Shown: positions 31,077 to 39,787, numbered from the stretch's first letter. The stretch: 42,345 nt of DNA from Myxococcales bacterium (GCA_020633435.1 JACKDP010000016.1:1-42345); one strand, 5' to 3'. Translations and numbers: made by a program. The notes: generated from the sequence alone by a model not told the origin.

Positions 31077-32851
31077 CCTCCTCGGGCTCCTCCTGCTGGC
31101 GGGCTGCGATCAGGCCGTGGTGGCGCCGCCGCCCGGCGTGCTCGACGTGCGCGCGCCCGCCGGGGCGACGGTGCAGGTCGGGGCGCAGCGGGTGCGGGTC
31201 GAGACGGACAACCCCGTGCGCTTCGTCGGCATCGGCGCGCCCCCCTACACGGTGCACATGGACCGGGGGGACGAGCGGACCACCATCCTGGAAGTCCCCG
31301 GACCGACACTGGATTTCGTCACCCTCGGCGGCGAGTCGGCCGTCCGCGGGACGCTCATCCCGCTGGCCATCCGGCCCACCATCGCGGGGCTGGAGGCCGT
31401 CGCGGCGCTGTCGGGGGACCAGGTCTTCCAGGGCCGCCGGACGCCCACGGGGTTCGAGATCCGCCTGCCCGAGGGCGTGCCCGCCCGCCTCGTCGGCCTG
31501 TGGCGACCGGGGGGCCGGGCGACGGCGCTCGGCCTGCGGCTGCTCCCCGATCCCCGGCGCAGCCTCGGCGTGCAGGCCCTCGCCCCCACCGTGCCCCTGG
31601 ACGCAGAGACGCGCGTGCGGCTGGAGTCGGCGCCGACGGGCTACCTGTCCGTCGAGCTGACGCTGGAGGGCCTGCGGACGGGCCTCGTGCTCGGCGGGGG
31701 CGTGGCGGCGCGGCAGGAGGGCGTGGCGGTGGCCCGCCCGTCGGCGCTGGCCGGCGCCGGCCTCTGGCTCGAGGCGACGGCCCGCTCGCCCGGCGCCGCC
31801 GCGCCGGATCGGGTCGCGGGGGCCCACGTCCAGCTCGCCACCGCCGAGGCCAGCCTGGCGTGGGCGCCGGAGGCCCAGGTGCAGCCCCGACCCGCGACGG
31901 AGGAGCCGGCGCCCGCCCTGGGCGTCGCCGACCGCACCCTGCGCTGGGCGCCGGGGGACGCGACCTACGCCGAGATCGAGCTGCTGGCCGACGATGGCTG
32001 CGCCCCCACGCGCACCTGGCGCGTGTTCGCCCCGGCCGCGCCCGGGCGCCTCACCCTGCCGCGGATCGAGGATGACCCGCTGGGCCGGCCGCTGCTGACC
32101 GGGCGCGTGACGCTGCACGGCCTGGCCGGCGTGGCGTGGGAGGCGTGGGTGCGGGGCGAGGCGCCGTCGGCGTCGCGCTGGCCGCGGGCGGGGGCGGCGT
32201 GGCGGCAGGGCGAGGCGGGGCGCTGGCGCGGCGGTGAGGAGGCCTGCGCCGCCGACGCCCGGCAGGGCGCCTACACCTTCGTGCCCGAGGCGGCCTGCGG
32301 CGCGGCCCAGCCGCTCGACGTGGTGGTGGACCGCTGCGGGCGGGTGCTGCCCCTCGACGGCGACGTGGGCCTCTGCCAGGCGCGGCTGCCGGCGGCCCTG
32401 GACGACCTGCGGGTGGCCGACGGCGCGCTGGTGCCCGACGGGGGCGCGGCGATGCTCGCGCCGGCCGCCCTGAGCGGCGACTGGTACCGCGTCGAGGTCT
32501 GGCGGGAGCTGCGCACCCTCGCCCCCGACGGGGGCCCGGGCACCACGCTGGAGGACCGCGTCCGCATCGACGCGGGCGACGCCGTCGATGGGCCCTACGC
32601 GCGGATGGCGCCGACGGGTCACCTGCAGATCGCGACGCGGCGGCTGCAGGTCGACGCCCGCCTCACCGCCTTCGACGGCCAGCGCGTCGCTCTGGCGCTG
32701 CCGCCGGACGGCTGCGCCCTCGTCCCGGGGGCTGAGGCCCGGCTGGACGGGGAGGCGCTGACGGTTACCCTCTGGCGCCCCCAGGGCCCCACGCAGGGCG
32801 CCCTCTACGAGGTCCAGCTCGGCCGCCGGTGACGGCCTGCCGGGACGAAAT

Positions 32852-32888
32852 CGTGACGAAGTGGTCACGGAACGCAAACGGGGCGTTC
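32852..32888. promoter_or_regulatory. Two abutting inverted repeats upstream of a small gene
   Basis: CGTGAC (32852-32857)/GTCACG (32864-32869) with 6-nt spacer, directly followed by GAACGC (32870-32875)/GCGTTC (32883-32888) with 7-nt spacer. They end about 38 bp before the 62-residue gene and start 20 bp after the lipoprotein stop. They could be an operator pair or terminator-like hairpins. A weak TATCGT at 32892-32897 could be a -10. Confidence 0.5.
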
Positions 32889-32925
32889 GGCTATCGTCTG
32901 TGTGGGGTCTCGAAACGGAGGTGCC

Positions 32926-33114
32926 ATGATGCTCGGCTTCTTGAAGACGACCCGTGATCGCTGGCTCGATACGCTGCGCGCCCTCGTCGCCCTCGGCGGC
33001 GTCCTCCCCGGTGATGAAGAGCAGGACGTGCTGCAGGCGGCCCAGCGGGCGGCCGAGGTGGTCAAGCCCCGCTTCCGCCAGGCCGGTCGCCAGCCGCTCT
33101 CGACGGCCTGCTAG
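32926..33114 (+). CDS. Small protein of unknown function
   Basis: 62 residues, MMLGFLKTTRDRWLDTLRAL then a mostly helical sequence (EEQDVLQAAQRAAEVVKPRF). No signal peptide, no membrane helix, one Cys at the end. Evidence that it is real: a strong GGAGG 4-7 nt before ATG 32926/32929, an intergenic region with paired inverted repeats just upstream, and an amphipathic helix pattern. It has no recognised relative. It ends with a 4-bp convergent overlap with crtZ. Confidence 0.6.
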   Translation: MMLGFLKTTRDRWLDTLRALVALGGVLPGDEEQDVLQAAQRAAEVVKPRFRQAGRQPLSTAC

Positions 33115-33584
33115 CGCTCGCGCTCGCGGCTCATGCGGCGCACCACCCACGGCCCCGAGAAGAGGCCGTAAGGCGCCTCGCCCTTGCGGTGGTGCACGAG
33201 ATGGGCGTTGCGCACCAGGCGCAAGTAGCGAAAACGGCTCAGGAATCCCACCGGCAGCCGCCCGTGGATGAGCCCGTCGTGCACGACGATGTACGCCAGC
33301 CCGAAGATCGTCATCCCCACCCCGACGCCGTAGCCGATCTCGCGGGCCAGCCCCGGCTCGCCGATGCAGCCCCAGACGATGAGCGCCATGGCGATGGGCG
33401 CGTGCGTCACCGACAGGATGTCGTTGCGCTCCCACTTGCCCTGGGGTGCATGATGGGAGGCGTGCAGGAACCAGAGGGCCCGATGCCAGACGCGGCCGTG
33501 CAGCACCGCCGACCACAGCTCCATGAAGAGGATCACGGGCACGCCCACGGCGATCCACGTCAGGACCTTGGCGCTCGTCTCCAT
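33111..33584 (-). CDS. crtZ: Beta-carotene hydroxylase CrtZ-type (fatty acid hydroxylase superfamily)
   Basis: About 157 residues. A membrane di-iron hydroxylase with the His motifs of CrtZ: HGRVWHRALWFLHASHHAPQ near residue 29, VVHDGLIHGRLP near residue 100, and RNAHLVHHRKGEAPYGLF near residue 125. It should add hydroxyl groups to the beta-ring of carotenoids. ATG 33584 is preferred because GGGAGG lies 6 nt upstream; GTG 33587 is in frame but too near. It starts 20 bp from the divergent acyltransferase gene. Confidence 0.88.
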   Translation of the reverse strand: METSAKVLTWIAVGVPVILFMELWSAVLHGRVWHRALWFLHASHHAPQGKWERNDILSVTHAPIAMALIVWGCIGEPGLAREIGYGVGVGMTIFGLAYIVVHDGLIHGRLPVGFLSRFRYLRLVRNAHLVHHRKGEAPYGLFSGPWVVRRMSRERER

Positions 33585-33604
33585 CACCTGCCTCCCGAGG
33601 GGCC

Positions 33605-34360
33605 GTGATCCCGGCCCGCAAGACCCGCCGCTTCTCCGCCTGGTTCACGACCCAGGCCGAGAAGCGCATGCGCCGGACGTTCGCGGCGGTGCGCGTGCGG
33701 GGGCTCGAGCACCTGCGCGCGGCCCTGACCGGGGCGCCCGTCATCCTCGTCTCCAACCATACCAGCTGGTGGGATCCGCTCGTCTGCCTGCTCGTCGCCA
33801 ACCGCCTGGTCGGGAGCGACGCCTACGCCATGATGGACGCCGCGAACCTGCGGCGGCTGCCGTTCTTCGCGCGGGTCGGGGCCTTCGGCGTCGACCGCAG
33901 CGAGGCGGGGCTCGCGGCGGAGTCGCTGGCCTACGCCACCGATTTGCTCGACCGGCCGGGGCGCCTGGTGTGGATCTTCGCCCAGGGGGACGAGCGCCCC
34001 ATCAACCAGCGGCCGCTGGGGTTCAAGCGCGGGGCCGCCGTGGTGGCGGACCGGGTGCCGGCGGCGGTGGTCGTGCCGCTGGCGATCCGCTACGTCTTCG
34101 CCGAGCGCGAGCAGCCGTACCTGTACCTGGCCTTCGGCCCGCCCTGCGCGGCTTCGGGCGAGGTGGAGGATCGCCGCCTCGCCATGGAGGCCGCCGTCGA
34201 GGCCGGCCTGGGCGCCATCGAGGCGCGGCTGGCGGCGCCGGATGACGCGTTCGTCGAGGTGCTGCGCGCCCGACCGCGGCGCCTGGACGCCCTGGCCGAG
34301 CGCGCGCTGGCCTGGCTGAACCGGCGGCGCCGGCGCGAGGTGCGTCACGACCGCTCCTGA
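33605..34360 (+). CDS. PlsC-type acyltransferase, CruD-like candidate
   Basis: 251 residues of the lysophospholipid acyltransferase (PlsC) fold. The catalytic block I reads SNHTSWWDPL (H-x4-D), followed by GAFGVDRSEAG and the block III variant FAQGDERPINQRPLGFKRGA. No long membrane helix is seen, so it is probably peripheral. Beside crtC, crtD and a glycosyltransferase it most likely acylates a carotenoid glucoside, as CruD does in green sulfur bacteria; a phospholipid role cannot be excluded. GTG 33605 has a close GAGGGG (2-nt spacing), so the start is not certain. Overlaps the convergent glycosyltransferase gene by 16 bp. Confidence 0.82.
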   Translation: MIPARKTRRFSAWFTTQAEKRMRRTFAAVRVRGLEHLRAALTGAPVILVSNHTSWWDPLVCLLVANRLVGSDAYAMMDAANLRRLPFFARVGAFGVDRSEAGLAAESLAYATDLLDRPGRLVWIFAQGDERPINQRPLGFKRGAAVVADRVPAAVVVPLAIRYVFAEREQPYLYLAFGPPCAASGEVEDRRLAMEAAVEAGLGAIEARLAAPDDAFVEVLRARPRRLDALAERALAWLNRRRRREVRHDRS

Positions 34361-35475
34361 ACGACCTGCAGCCGGCCGCCCGGGCCGATCCGCAGCCGGC
34401 GTCCCCGCCACTCCACGTCCCGCGAGGCGAGCGCGCGGCCGAGCGCGGCCCAGGTGACCCACTCGCCCGCGAAGACGTCGCGGGGCAGCGTGGCCAGCCC
34501 GCCGGCGACGCGGTTGAACCGACGCCCGGCCACCGCCACGGCCACCCGCGCCCCGAGCGCGAGCCCCGCCGCCGACCAGCCGGCCACGCCCCCCGCGAGC
34601 GCGCCCAGGGGCACGAGCAAGGTGGTGGCGCCGAAGAGGAGCGGGTAGCTCAGCAAGAGGGCCGGCCGCTGGGCGCGGATGACGGCGAGCCAGCGCCCGA
34701 AGCGGGCCGTGACCGCCGAGAGCGTCCGGTCGACCGGCAGGGCCCGGACGGGCGCGAAGCAGGGGGTGGTGTGGTAGCCCGCGACGCGCAACCGGCGGGC
34801 GATCTCCATGTCCTCGCCCAGGCAGTCCCCGAGGCCGGCGAAGCCCCCGGCCACCCGCATGGCGCGGGCGCGCACGGCGAAGAGCTTGCCGACGAGGCCG
34901 GCGGGGTCGAGCGTGGCCAGCAGCGTGAAGCTGTGCAGCGACGCGCCCAGGAAGGCCGCGGAGGCGTGGTCGCCGGGCGTGCGGCCGCCGTGCTCGGCGG
35001 GGGGCGCCCAGGTGGCGCCGCAGCCCACGTCGTGCAGGGGGGCGAGCAGGGAATCCAGAGGGAAATCAGCCAGATCCACGTCGCTGTCGGCGCAGACCAG
35101 GGCCTCGTCGTCCCGGGCGTCCGCGAGCCAGGCCACGAGCTGGGCGGCCTTGCGGTTGGGGGCGTCGCCGGGATCGATCACGCGGATCTCGACGGCCACC
35201 CCTGCCGCCGCGAGGCGGGCAGCCGCTTCGCGCAGGGCAGGGAGGGCGGCGTCATCGGCGCTGGCGACGGAGAAGCCGACGCGCGGCGCCGAGGCCGTCG
35301 GGGGCAGCGTCGCCAGCCGGTCGGCCAGGCCGGGCTCGGCGCCCGCGCAGGGGCGGACCAGCAGGCAGGGCAGGGGGGCCGGGGTCGGCGGCCGGCGGCG
35401 GGCGCGCCGGGCGATGGCCACCCCGGAGGTGGCGGCGACGATGACGGCCCAGGCCAGGAGCAGCGCGCCGATCAC
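34345..35475 (-). CDS. Family 2/21 glycosyltransferase, CruC-like candidate
   Basis: 376 residues. An N-terminal membrane helix (IGALLLAWAVIVAATSGVAI) precedes a GT-A domain with LVRPCAGAEPGL, DAPNRKAAQLVAWL, CADSDVDL (metal-binding DxD type), LGEDMEIARRLRVAGY (acid base region) and RFGRWLAVIRAQRP, the pattern of ceramide glucosyltransferase/HpnI (GT21). Two or three helices follow near 275-320. With crtC immediately upstream (GTGA overlap at 35472-35475) the likely acceptor is the hydroxyl made by CrtC, as for CruC; hopanoid or ceramide acceptors are alternatives. Start GTG 35475. Confidence 0.85.
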   Translation of the reverse strand: MIGALLLAWAVIVAATSGVAIARRARRRPPTPAPLPCLLVRPCAGAEPGLADRLATLPPTASAPRVGFSVASADDAALPALREAAARLAAAGVAVEIRVIDPGDAPNRKAAQLVAWLADARDDEALVCADSDVDLADFPLDSLLAPLHDVGCGATWAPPAEHGGRTPGDHASAAFLGASLHSFTLLATLDPAGLVGKLFAVRARAMRVAGGFAGLGDCLGEDMEIARRLRVAGYHTTPCFAPVRALPVDRTLSAVTARFGRWLAVIRAQRPALLLSYPLLFGATTLLVPLGALAGGVAGWSAAGLALGARVAVAVAGRRFNRVAGGLATLPRDVFAGEWVTWAALGRALASRDVEWRGRRLRIGPGGRLQVVQERS

Positions 35476-36386
35476 CCGAAGCCACCCCGCATGCGGAACG
35501 GCAGGAGGAACCGCACCCAGCCCCGATCGAAGCGATCGAGGTCCAGGGACTCGTGCATGGCGTGGCCGGCGGGGCCCTCGAGCCAGCTCCGGGTGTAGAA
35601 CGGGGTGTCCTCCAGGACGGCGCGCACGGTGACGGGGCCGGCGGCCCGGGCCTGGCCCTGCACGCCCCAGCGGCCGCGGGGCAGCGGCGTCACCTCGGCG
35701 GGATCCACGGGCGTGACGCTGCCGTCGGCGCCGAACCGGGCCCCGAAGCGGGGGGCCGGGCCGTCGCGCTCCACGGCGTCGTAGACCACCTCGGTGGCCT
35801 CGGCGTGGCTGGCGCGGGCCCAGTCCCAGGCGCGGAAGCTCTGCTCCAGCGGCCCCGCGCCGTGGTTCATGTCGTGGTAGGCCAGCCCGGTGAAGCGGAC
35901 GTCGGGGCGCTGGAGCGTCACCTCGGCCGTCGCGACGGGGGCCACCGGCCACCAGTGGTGCAGGCCCGCGGCGTCGAGGCGGTGGTGCAGGCCCGGGCGG
36001 GCCGTCGGGCGCAGCCGCACCTCGCCCGCGATGCGCCCGGGGAACGGGGCCGTGCGCTCGCTGAGGCGGGCGACGAGGTCATCGCCGTCCCAGGTGAGCG
36101 TCGAGGCGCCCAGGGTGAGCTGGCCGGCGTCCCGGACCACCGCGGCGGGCGGGTGCTCCGTCATGGCCCAGGCCCGGACGGGGCCGTACAGTGCCACGTT
36201 GACCGCGCAGAAGTCGAGTGGATCCGCGGGGTTCTGCTTGCGGGCCCGGGCGTACCGCGGGGAGAAGACGTTGCCCAGCAGGAAGATGACGACGAGGCCC
36301 TGGCCCGAGGCGGGGTCGAGGACGTCGAGGTACCACCAGGTGTAGCCGTCGAGGGGGACGGCGTCGGCGAAGCCGGGGGGCGTCAT
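35472..36386 (-). CDS. crtC: Carotenoid 1,2-hydratase (CrtC)
   Basis: 304 residues of the hydroxyneurosporene synthase family. Typical elements: YTWWYLDVLDPASGQGLVVI near the N-terminus, NVFSPRYARAR, NVALYGP, LAYHDMNHGAGPLEQSFRAW and the C-terminal RSWLEGPAGHAMHESLDLDRF. It adds water across the terminal C1-C2 double bond of acyclic carotenoid ends to give a 1-hydroxy group. Translationally coupled both ways: its ATG (36386) overlaps the crtD stop and its stop overlaps the glycosyltransferase start. Confidence 0.92.
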   Translation of the reverse strand: MTPPGFADAVPLDGYTWWYLDVLDPASGQGLVVIFLLGNVFSPRYARARKQNPADPLDFCAVNVALYGPVRAWAMTEHPPAAVVRDAGQLTLGASTLTWDGDDLVARLSERTAPFPGRIAGEVRLRPTARPGLHHRLDAAGLHHWWPVAPVATAEVTLQRPDVRFTGLAYHDMNHGAGPLEQSFRAWDWARASHAEATEVVYDAVERDGPAPRFGARFGADGSVTPVDPAEVTPLPRGRWGVQGQARAAGPVTVRAVLEDTPFYTRSWLEGPAGHAMHESLDLDRFDRGWVRFLLPFRMRGGFG

Positions 36387-37855
36387 GGGGCGTCCGCCAG
36401 GGCGGTGGCGGCGGCGAGGCGGCCGCTGAGCGTCGCCATGGGCACCCCGGCTCCCGGGTGCACCTCCCCCCCTGCGAGGTACAGGCCCGGGAGCCGGGTG
36501 CGGACGTCGGGGCGCGCCAGCGACGCGCGCCAGCCATGGGTGGGGGGGCCGTAGAGGCCACCGCCCGTGCCCCGGAACCGGTCGGCGAAGTCGGCGGGCG
36601 TGGTCAGGCGGCGGTCCTCGACGTCGAGGCGCAGGCCCGCCCGGGCGAGCGTCGCCTCGGCCGTCTGCCACGCCACGTCGATCTGCGCGGCGTCCGCCGC
36701 CGTATCGCCTGTCGGGGGCGCGTTGATCAGGATGAACAGCCGCTCGGCGCCGACCGGAACGGGCTGGAACCCGTCGCGGTCCTGGGCGCAGACGTATACC
36801 GTGGGATCCGAGGGGTACCGGCTCTGCCCGAACAGGGCAGCGAACTCGGCCGGGTAGTCGGGGGAGAAGAAGACGTTGTGGAAGGCCAGCGGGAAGCCGT
36901 CGGCCCGGGCGACCGCGCAGGCCGTCAGGGCGGAGAGCGAGCGGGCCGGCGCGCCCGGCGCCGCCCGCCGGGCCGTGGGGCCCAGGTGATCGCCCGCCAG
37001 CATCCCCTGGCCGGCGTTGACGACCACGACGTCGGCGGTCAGCTCTTCGCCGGACGCGAGGCGGACGCCAGTGGCCCGGCGATCCCCGAGGACGGCGGCC
37101 GCGTCCTCGCCGAAGCGCAGGTCGACGCCGAGCGAGGTGGCCAGGCCGGCCACGGCGTCGGCCAGGGCGCCGATGCCGCCGTCCACCAGCCACACGCCCT
37201 GCTGCTCGACGAAGGCGATGAGGTTGAGCGTGGCCGGGGCGAGGAAGGGCGACGAGCCGCAGTAGGTGGCGTAGCGGCCGAAGAGCTGCTGCAGGCGCGG
37301 GTCGCGGAAGCGCTTGCCGAGGGCCGCCCACATGGTGCGGAAGCTGTCGATGCGGCGCAGGGAGCCGAAGAGGCCCACCCCGCGGGCGGCGATGAGGCTG
37401 GCCACGGTGGGGCGGGGCCCATGGATGAACGGACCCTCGACCTCGCCATGGATGACGGCGGCCTGGGCCAGGAAGGCCTCCCAGGCGCGGGCCTCGGCCG
37501 GCCCGGCGAAGGCGGCGATGGCGTCGGCGGTGCGGGCGCGATCGGCGAAGAGGTCGAGGCGGCTGCCATCGGGCCAGGCGTGGCGGGCCAGCAGCTCGGC
37601 GGGGCGCGTGGTGACGGCGGCGTCGAAGTCGGCCCCGGCGTCCTGGAACAAGGCCTCGAAGACGGCGCGCATGGTGAAGACGGTGGGCCCGGCGTCGAAG
37701 GCGCGCCCGGCCACCACCTCGCGGCGGACCTTGCCGCCCGCGCGCCCTTCGCGCTCGACGACGGTGACGGCGTAGCCCCCGCGGGCCAGGTCGCACGCGG
37801 CCGCGAGCCCGCCCATGCCGGCCCCGACCACCACCGCTCGTCGGCGTCGCTCCAT
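36383..37855 (-). CDS. crtD: Carotenoid 3,4-desaturase (CrtD-type), FAD-dependent
   Basis: About 490 residues. The N-terminal dinucleotide fold (AVVVGAGMGGLAAACDLARG) is followed by FDAGPTVFTMRAVFEALF, HAWPDGSRLDLF and GRYATYCGSSPFLAPATLN, which fit CrtD more than phytoene desaturase CrtI. The C-terminus has LYLAGGEVHPGAGVPMATLSGR, the usual FAD-binding end. It desaturates the 3,4 bond of 1-hydroxy carotenoids made by CrtC. Start: ATG 37855, or GTG 37861 two codons earlier. First gene of crtD-crtC-glycosyltransferase. Confidence 0.9.
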   Translation of the reverse strand: MERRRRAVVVGAGMGGLAAACDLARGGYAVTVVEREGRAGGKVRREVVAGRAFDAGPTVFTMRAVFEALFQDAGADFDAAVTTRPAELLARHAWPDGSRLDLFADRARTADAIAAFAGPAEARAWEAFLAQAAVIHGEVEGPFIHGPRPTVASLIAARGVGLFGSLRRIDSFRTMWAALGKRFRDPRLQQLFGRYATYCGSSPFLAPATLNLIAFVEQQGVWLVDGGIGALADAVAGLATSLGVDLRFGEDAAAVLGDRRATGVRLASGEELTADVVVVNAGQGMLAGDHLGPTARRAAPGAPARSLSALTACAVARADGFPLAFHNVFFSPDYPAEFAALFGQSRYPSDPTVYVCAQDRDGFQPVPVGAERLFILINAPPTGDTAADAAQIDVAWQTAEATLARAGLRLDVEDRRLTTPADFADRFRGTGGGLYGPPTHGWRASLARPDVRTRLPGLYLAGGEVHPGAGVPMATLSGRLAAATALADAP

Positions 37856-37861
37856 CGGCAC

Positions 37862-37955
37862 GCAACCTACCCGCCCCCTCGCGCATTTGTCCAGGGTGCG
37901 TGGATGGTTTGTTTGGATGTTGACAAGGTTTGTTCGCCCCCGTCAGGATGAGGTC
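37862..37955. promoter_or_regulatory. Divergent crt promoter with TTTGT direct repeats
   Basis: About 94 bp between crtD (minus) and the prenyl synthase (plus). TTTGT occurs three times in the same orientation (37886, 37908 and 37929), spaced 22 and 21 bp, two helical turns; the last two are part of GGTTTGTT. A perfect TTGACA (37920-37925) lies between them, with a weak CAGGAT (37944-37949) 18 bp further, placing the start of transcription near the ATG at 37956. A regulator binding one face of the DNA, such as a MerR-type CarA/CarH light regulator, is possible but not shown. Confidence 0.5.
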
Positions 37956-38837
37956 ATGAACGCGAGCACTCGAATCGAGAACGCCCTCCGGTCCGCCCTC
38001 GCCCTCGGCGAAGGCGCAGGTCGCCCCCCGCGCCTGTCGGCCGCGCTGCACCACGCCGTCTTCCCGGCGGGGGGGCGGGTGCGGCCTCAGCTCGCGCTCG
38101 CGGTGGCCCGGGCCTGCGGGGACTCGGAGCCGGCCCTCGTGGACGCCTGCGCCGTCGCCGTCGAGCTGTGCCACTGCGCGTCCCTCGTCCACGACGACCT
38201 GCCGTGCTTCGACGACGCCGACCACCGCCGCGGCATGGCCACGGTGCACCGCGCGTTCGGCGAGGGGCTGGCGGTGCTGGTGGGCGATGGGCTCATCGCG
38301 CTGGCGTTTGAGGTCATCGCCCGGGCGCCCACGCTGCACCCGGAGCGGCTCGGGGCCATCGTCCGCACCCTCGCCCAGAGCATCGGGGCGGGGCGGGGGC
38401 TCGTCGCCGGGCAGGCCTGGGAGCAGGAGGACGTCGTCTCCATCGGCCGCTACCACCGCGCCAAGACAGGCGCGCTGTTCGAGGCGGCCGCCGTGATGGC
38501 CGCCACCGCCTGCGGCCACGACGCGGGCCCCTGGCGGCGCGTGGCGGCGGCCATCGGCGAGGCCTACCAGGTCGCGGACGACCTGGCCGACATCCTCGGC
38601 GGGGCCCGCGACCTGGGCAAGCCGGTGGGCCAGGATCTCACCCATGACCGCCCGAGCGCCGTGCGCTCGCTGGGCATCGAGGGGGCCTTCGCCCGCATCG
38701 AGGCGCTGCGGGGCGAGGCGGAGGCTGCCTTGCCGGAGTGCGCGGGCCGCGGCCACCTGATCGAGTGGCTGGGTCGGGTGGTGGAGCGCCTGCTGCCGGC
38801 CGCCCAGCGCCCGGCGCGGGCGGCGAACTGGGCCTGA
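37956..38837 (+). CDS. Polyprenyl diphosphate synthase, likely GGPP synthase
   Basis: 293 residues. It has the first Asp-rich motif HDDLPCFDD (D80, D81 to D86, D87) and the second VADDLADILGG (D208, D209, D212), with PAGGRVRPQLALA near the N-terminus and KTGALFEAA near residue 170. It condenses isopentenyl diphosphate with allylic diphosphates; beside crt genes geranylgeranyl diphosphate is the likely product (crtE role), though farnesyl diphosphate cannot be excluded from sequence alone. ATG 37956 sits only a few nt from a possible -10, so the message could be leaderless or near leaderless. Confidence 0.9.
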   Translation: MNASTRIENALRSALALGEGAGRPPRLSAALHHAVFPAGGRVRPQLALAVARACGDSEPALVDACAVAVELCHCASLVHDDLPCFDDADHRRGMATVHRAFGEGLAVLVGDGLIALAFEVIARAPTLHPERLGAIVRTLAQSIGAGRGLVAGQAWEQEDVVSIGRYHRAKTGALFEAAAVMAATACGHDAGPWRRVAAAIGEAYQVADDLADILGGARDLGKPVGQDLTHDRPSAVRSLGIEGAFARIEALRGEAEAALPECAGRGHLIEWLGRVVERLLPAAQRPARAANWA

Positions 38838-38842
38838 CCTCG

Positions 38843-39787
38843 ATGGGCCTCATCCCTGTCGGCATCTCGCGCTGCCTGCTGGGGGAGCCTGTCCGGCACG
38901 ACGGCGGCCACGCCCGGTGGCGCGACGACGGCCTGGCCGCCCACCTGCGCTTCGTGCCCACCTGCCCCGAGGTCGAGGCCGGCATGCCAACGCCCCGGGA
39001 GGCCGTGCGCCTCGTCCGCATCGGGGAGCAGGCGCCCCGGATGGTGGGGCGGCAGAGCGGCGCCGACTGGACGTCGGCGGTGGCGGGCATGGCCGAGGCC
39101 CGCATCGCCGCCCTGCGCGCCGCCGGCATCCGCGGCTTCATCTTCAAGAGCCAGTCGCCGTCCTGCGGGATGGAGCGGGTGAAGGTCTATCGCGAGACCG
39201 GCTACGGCCATAAGGACGGCGTGGGCCTCTTCGCCGCCGCCCTCATGGCCGCCTGGCCGGAGTTGCCCTGCGAGGAGGAGGGCCGCCTGCTCGACCCCGC
39301 GCTGCGGCAGGCCTTCGCGGCGCGCCTCTGGGTCTTCGACGCCTGGCGGACGCTGCGAGAGGGCGAGCCCACCGTGGCGGCGCTCATGGACTTCCACAGC
39401 CGCCACAAGCTGCTGCTCATGACCCACTCGCCGGCCGACGCGCGCGCCCTGGGGCGCCTCGTCGCCGAGACGACGCCCCTGGAAGAGCGCCTCGCGCGCT
39501 ACGAGCCGCTGCTCATGAGCACGCTCGCGCGGCGCGCGACCCGGGGCCGCCACGTCAACGTCATGGAGCACCTGGCGGGCTTCGCTAGCGACACGCTCGA
39601 CGCCGCCGACAAGGGGGAGCTGGCGGGCGTGATCGGGGCCTTCCGGCGCGGCGAGGTGCCCCTGGAGGTGCCGCTGACGCTGCTGCGCCACCACCTGCGC
39701 CGCCGCAAGGCGGCCTGGGCCCTCGCGCAGGTCTACCTGCAGCCCTTCCCGGCCGAGCTGGGCCTGCGCAGCGCCATCATCGCCTGA
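38843..39787 (+). CDS. DUF523-DUF1722 (YbgA-like) protein
   Basis: 314 residues with two domains. Residues 1-150 match DUF523 (ISRCLLGEPVRHDGG, PTCPEVEAGMPTPREAV, KSQSPSCGMERVKVY), with conserved Cys that may bind metal. Residues 180-310 match DUF1722 (LMDFHSRHKLLLMTHSPA, NVMEHLAGFASDTL, EVPLTLLRHHLRR). Function is not established. In many bacteria such proteins stand beside photolyase or light-response genes, which fits a carotenoid neighbourhood. ATG 38843 is 5 bp after the prenyl synthase stop, so they are probably co-transcribed. Confidence 0.88.
   Translation: MGLIPVGISRCLLGEPVRHDGGHARWRDDGLAAHLRFVPTCPEVEAGMPTPREAVRLVRIGEQAPRMVGRQSGADWTSAVAGMAEARIAALRAAGIRGFIFKSQSPSCGMERVKVYRETGYGHKDGVGLFAAALMAAWPELPCEEEGRLLDPALRQAFAARLWVFDAWRTLREGEPTVAALMDFHSRHKLLLMTHSPADARALGRLVAETTPLEERLARYEPLLMSTLARRATRGRHVNVMEHLAGFASDTLDAADKGELAGVIGAFRRGEVPLEVPLTLLRHHLRRRKAAWALAQVYLQPFPAELGLRSAIIA

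Noticed and set aside
32852..32869. CRP-type site in the palindrome
   Set aside because: The GTGA and TCAC halves are 8 nt apart rather than 6, so the spacing does not fit CRP.
35472..38756. A single 1,094-codon minus-strand protein
   Set aside because: Only the last part (35472-36386) is real (CrtC); the upstream part is the wrong frame of crtD and antisense to the prenyl synthase.
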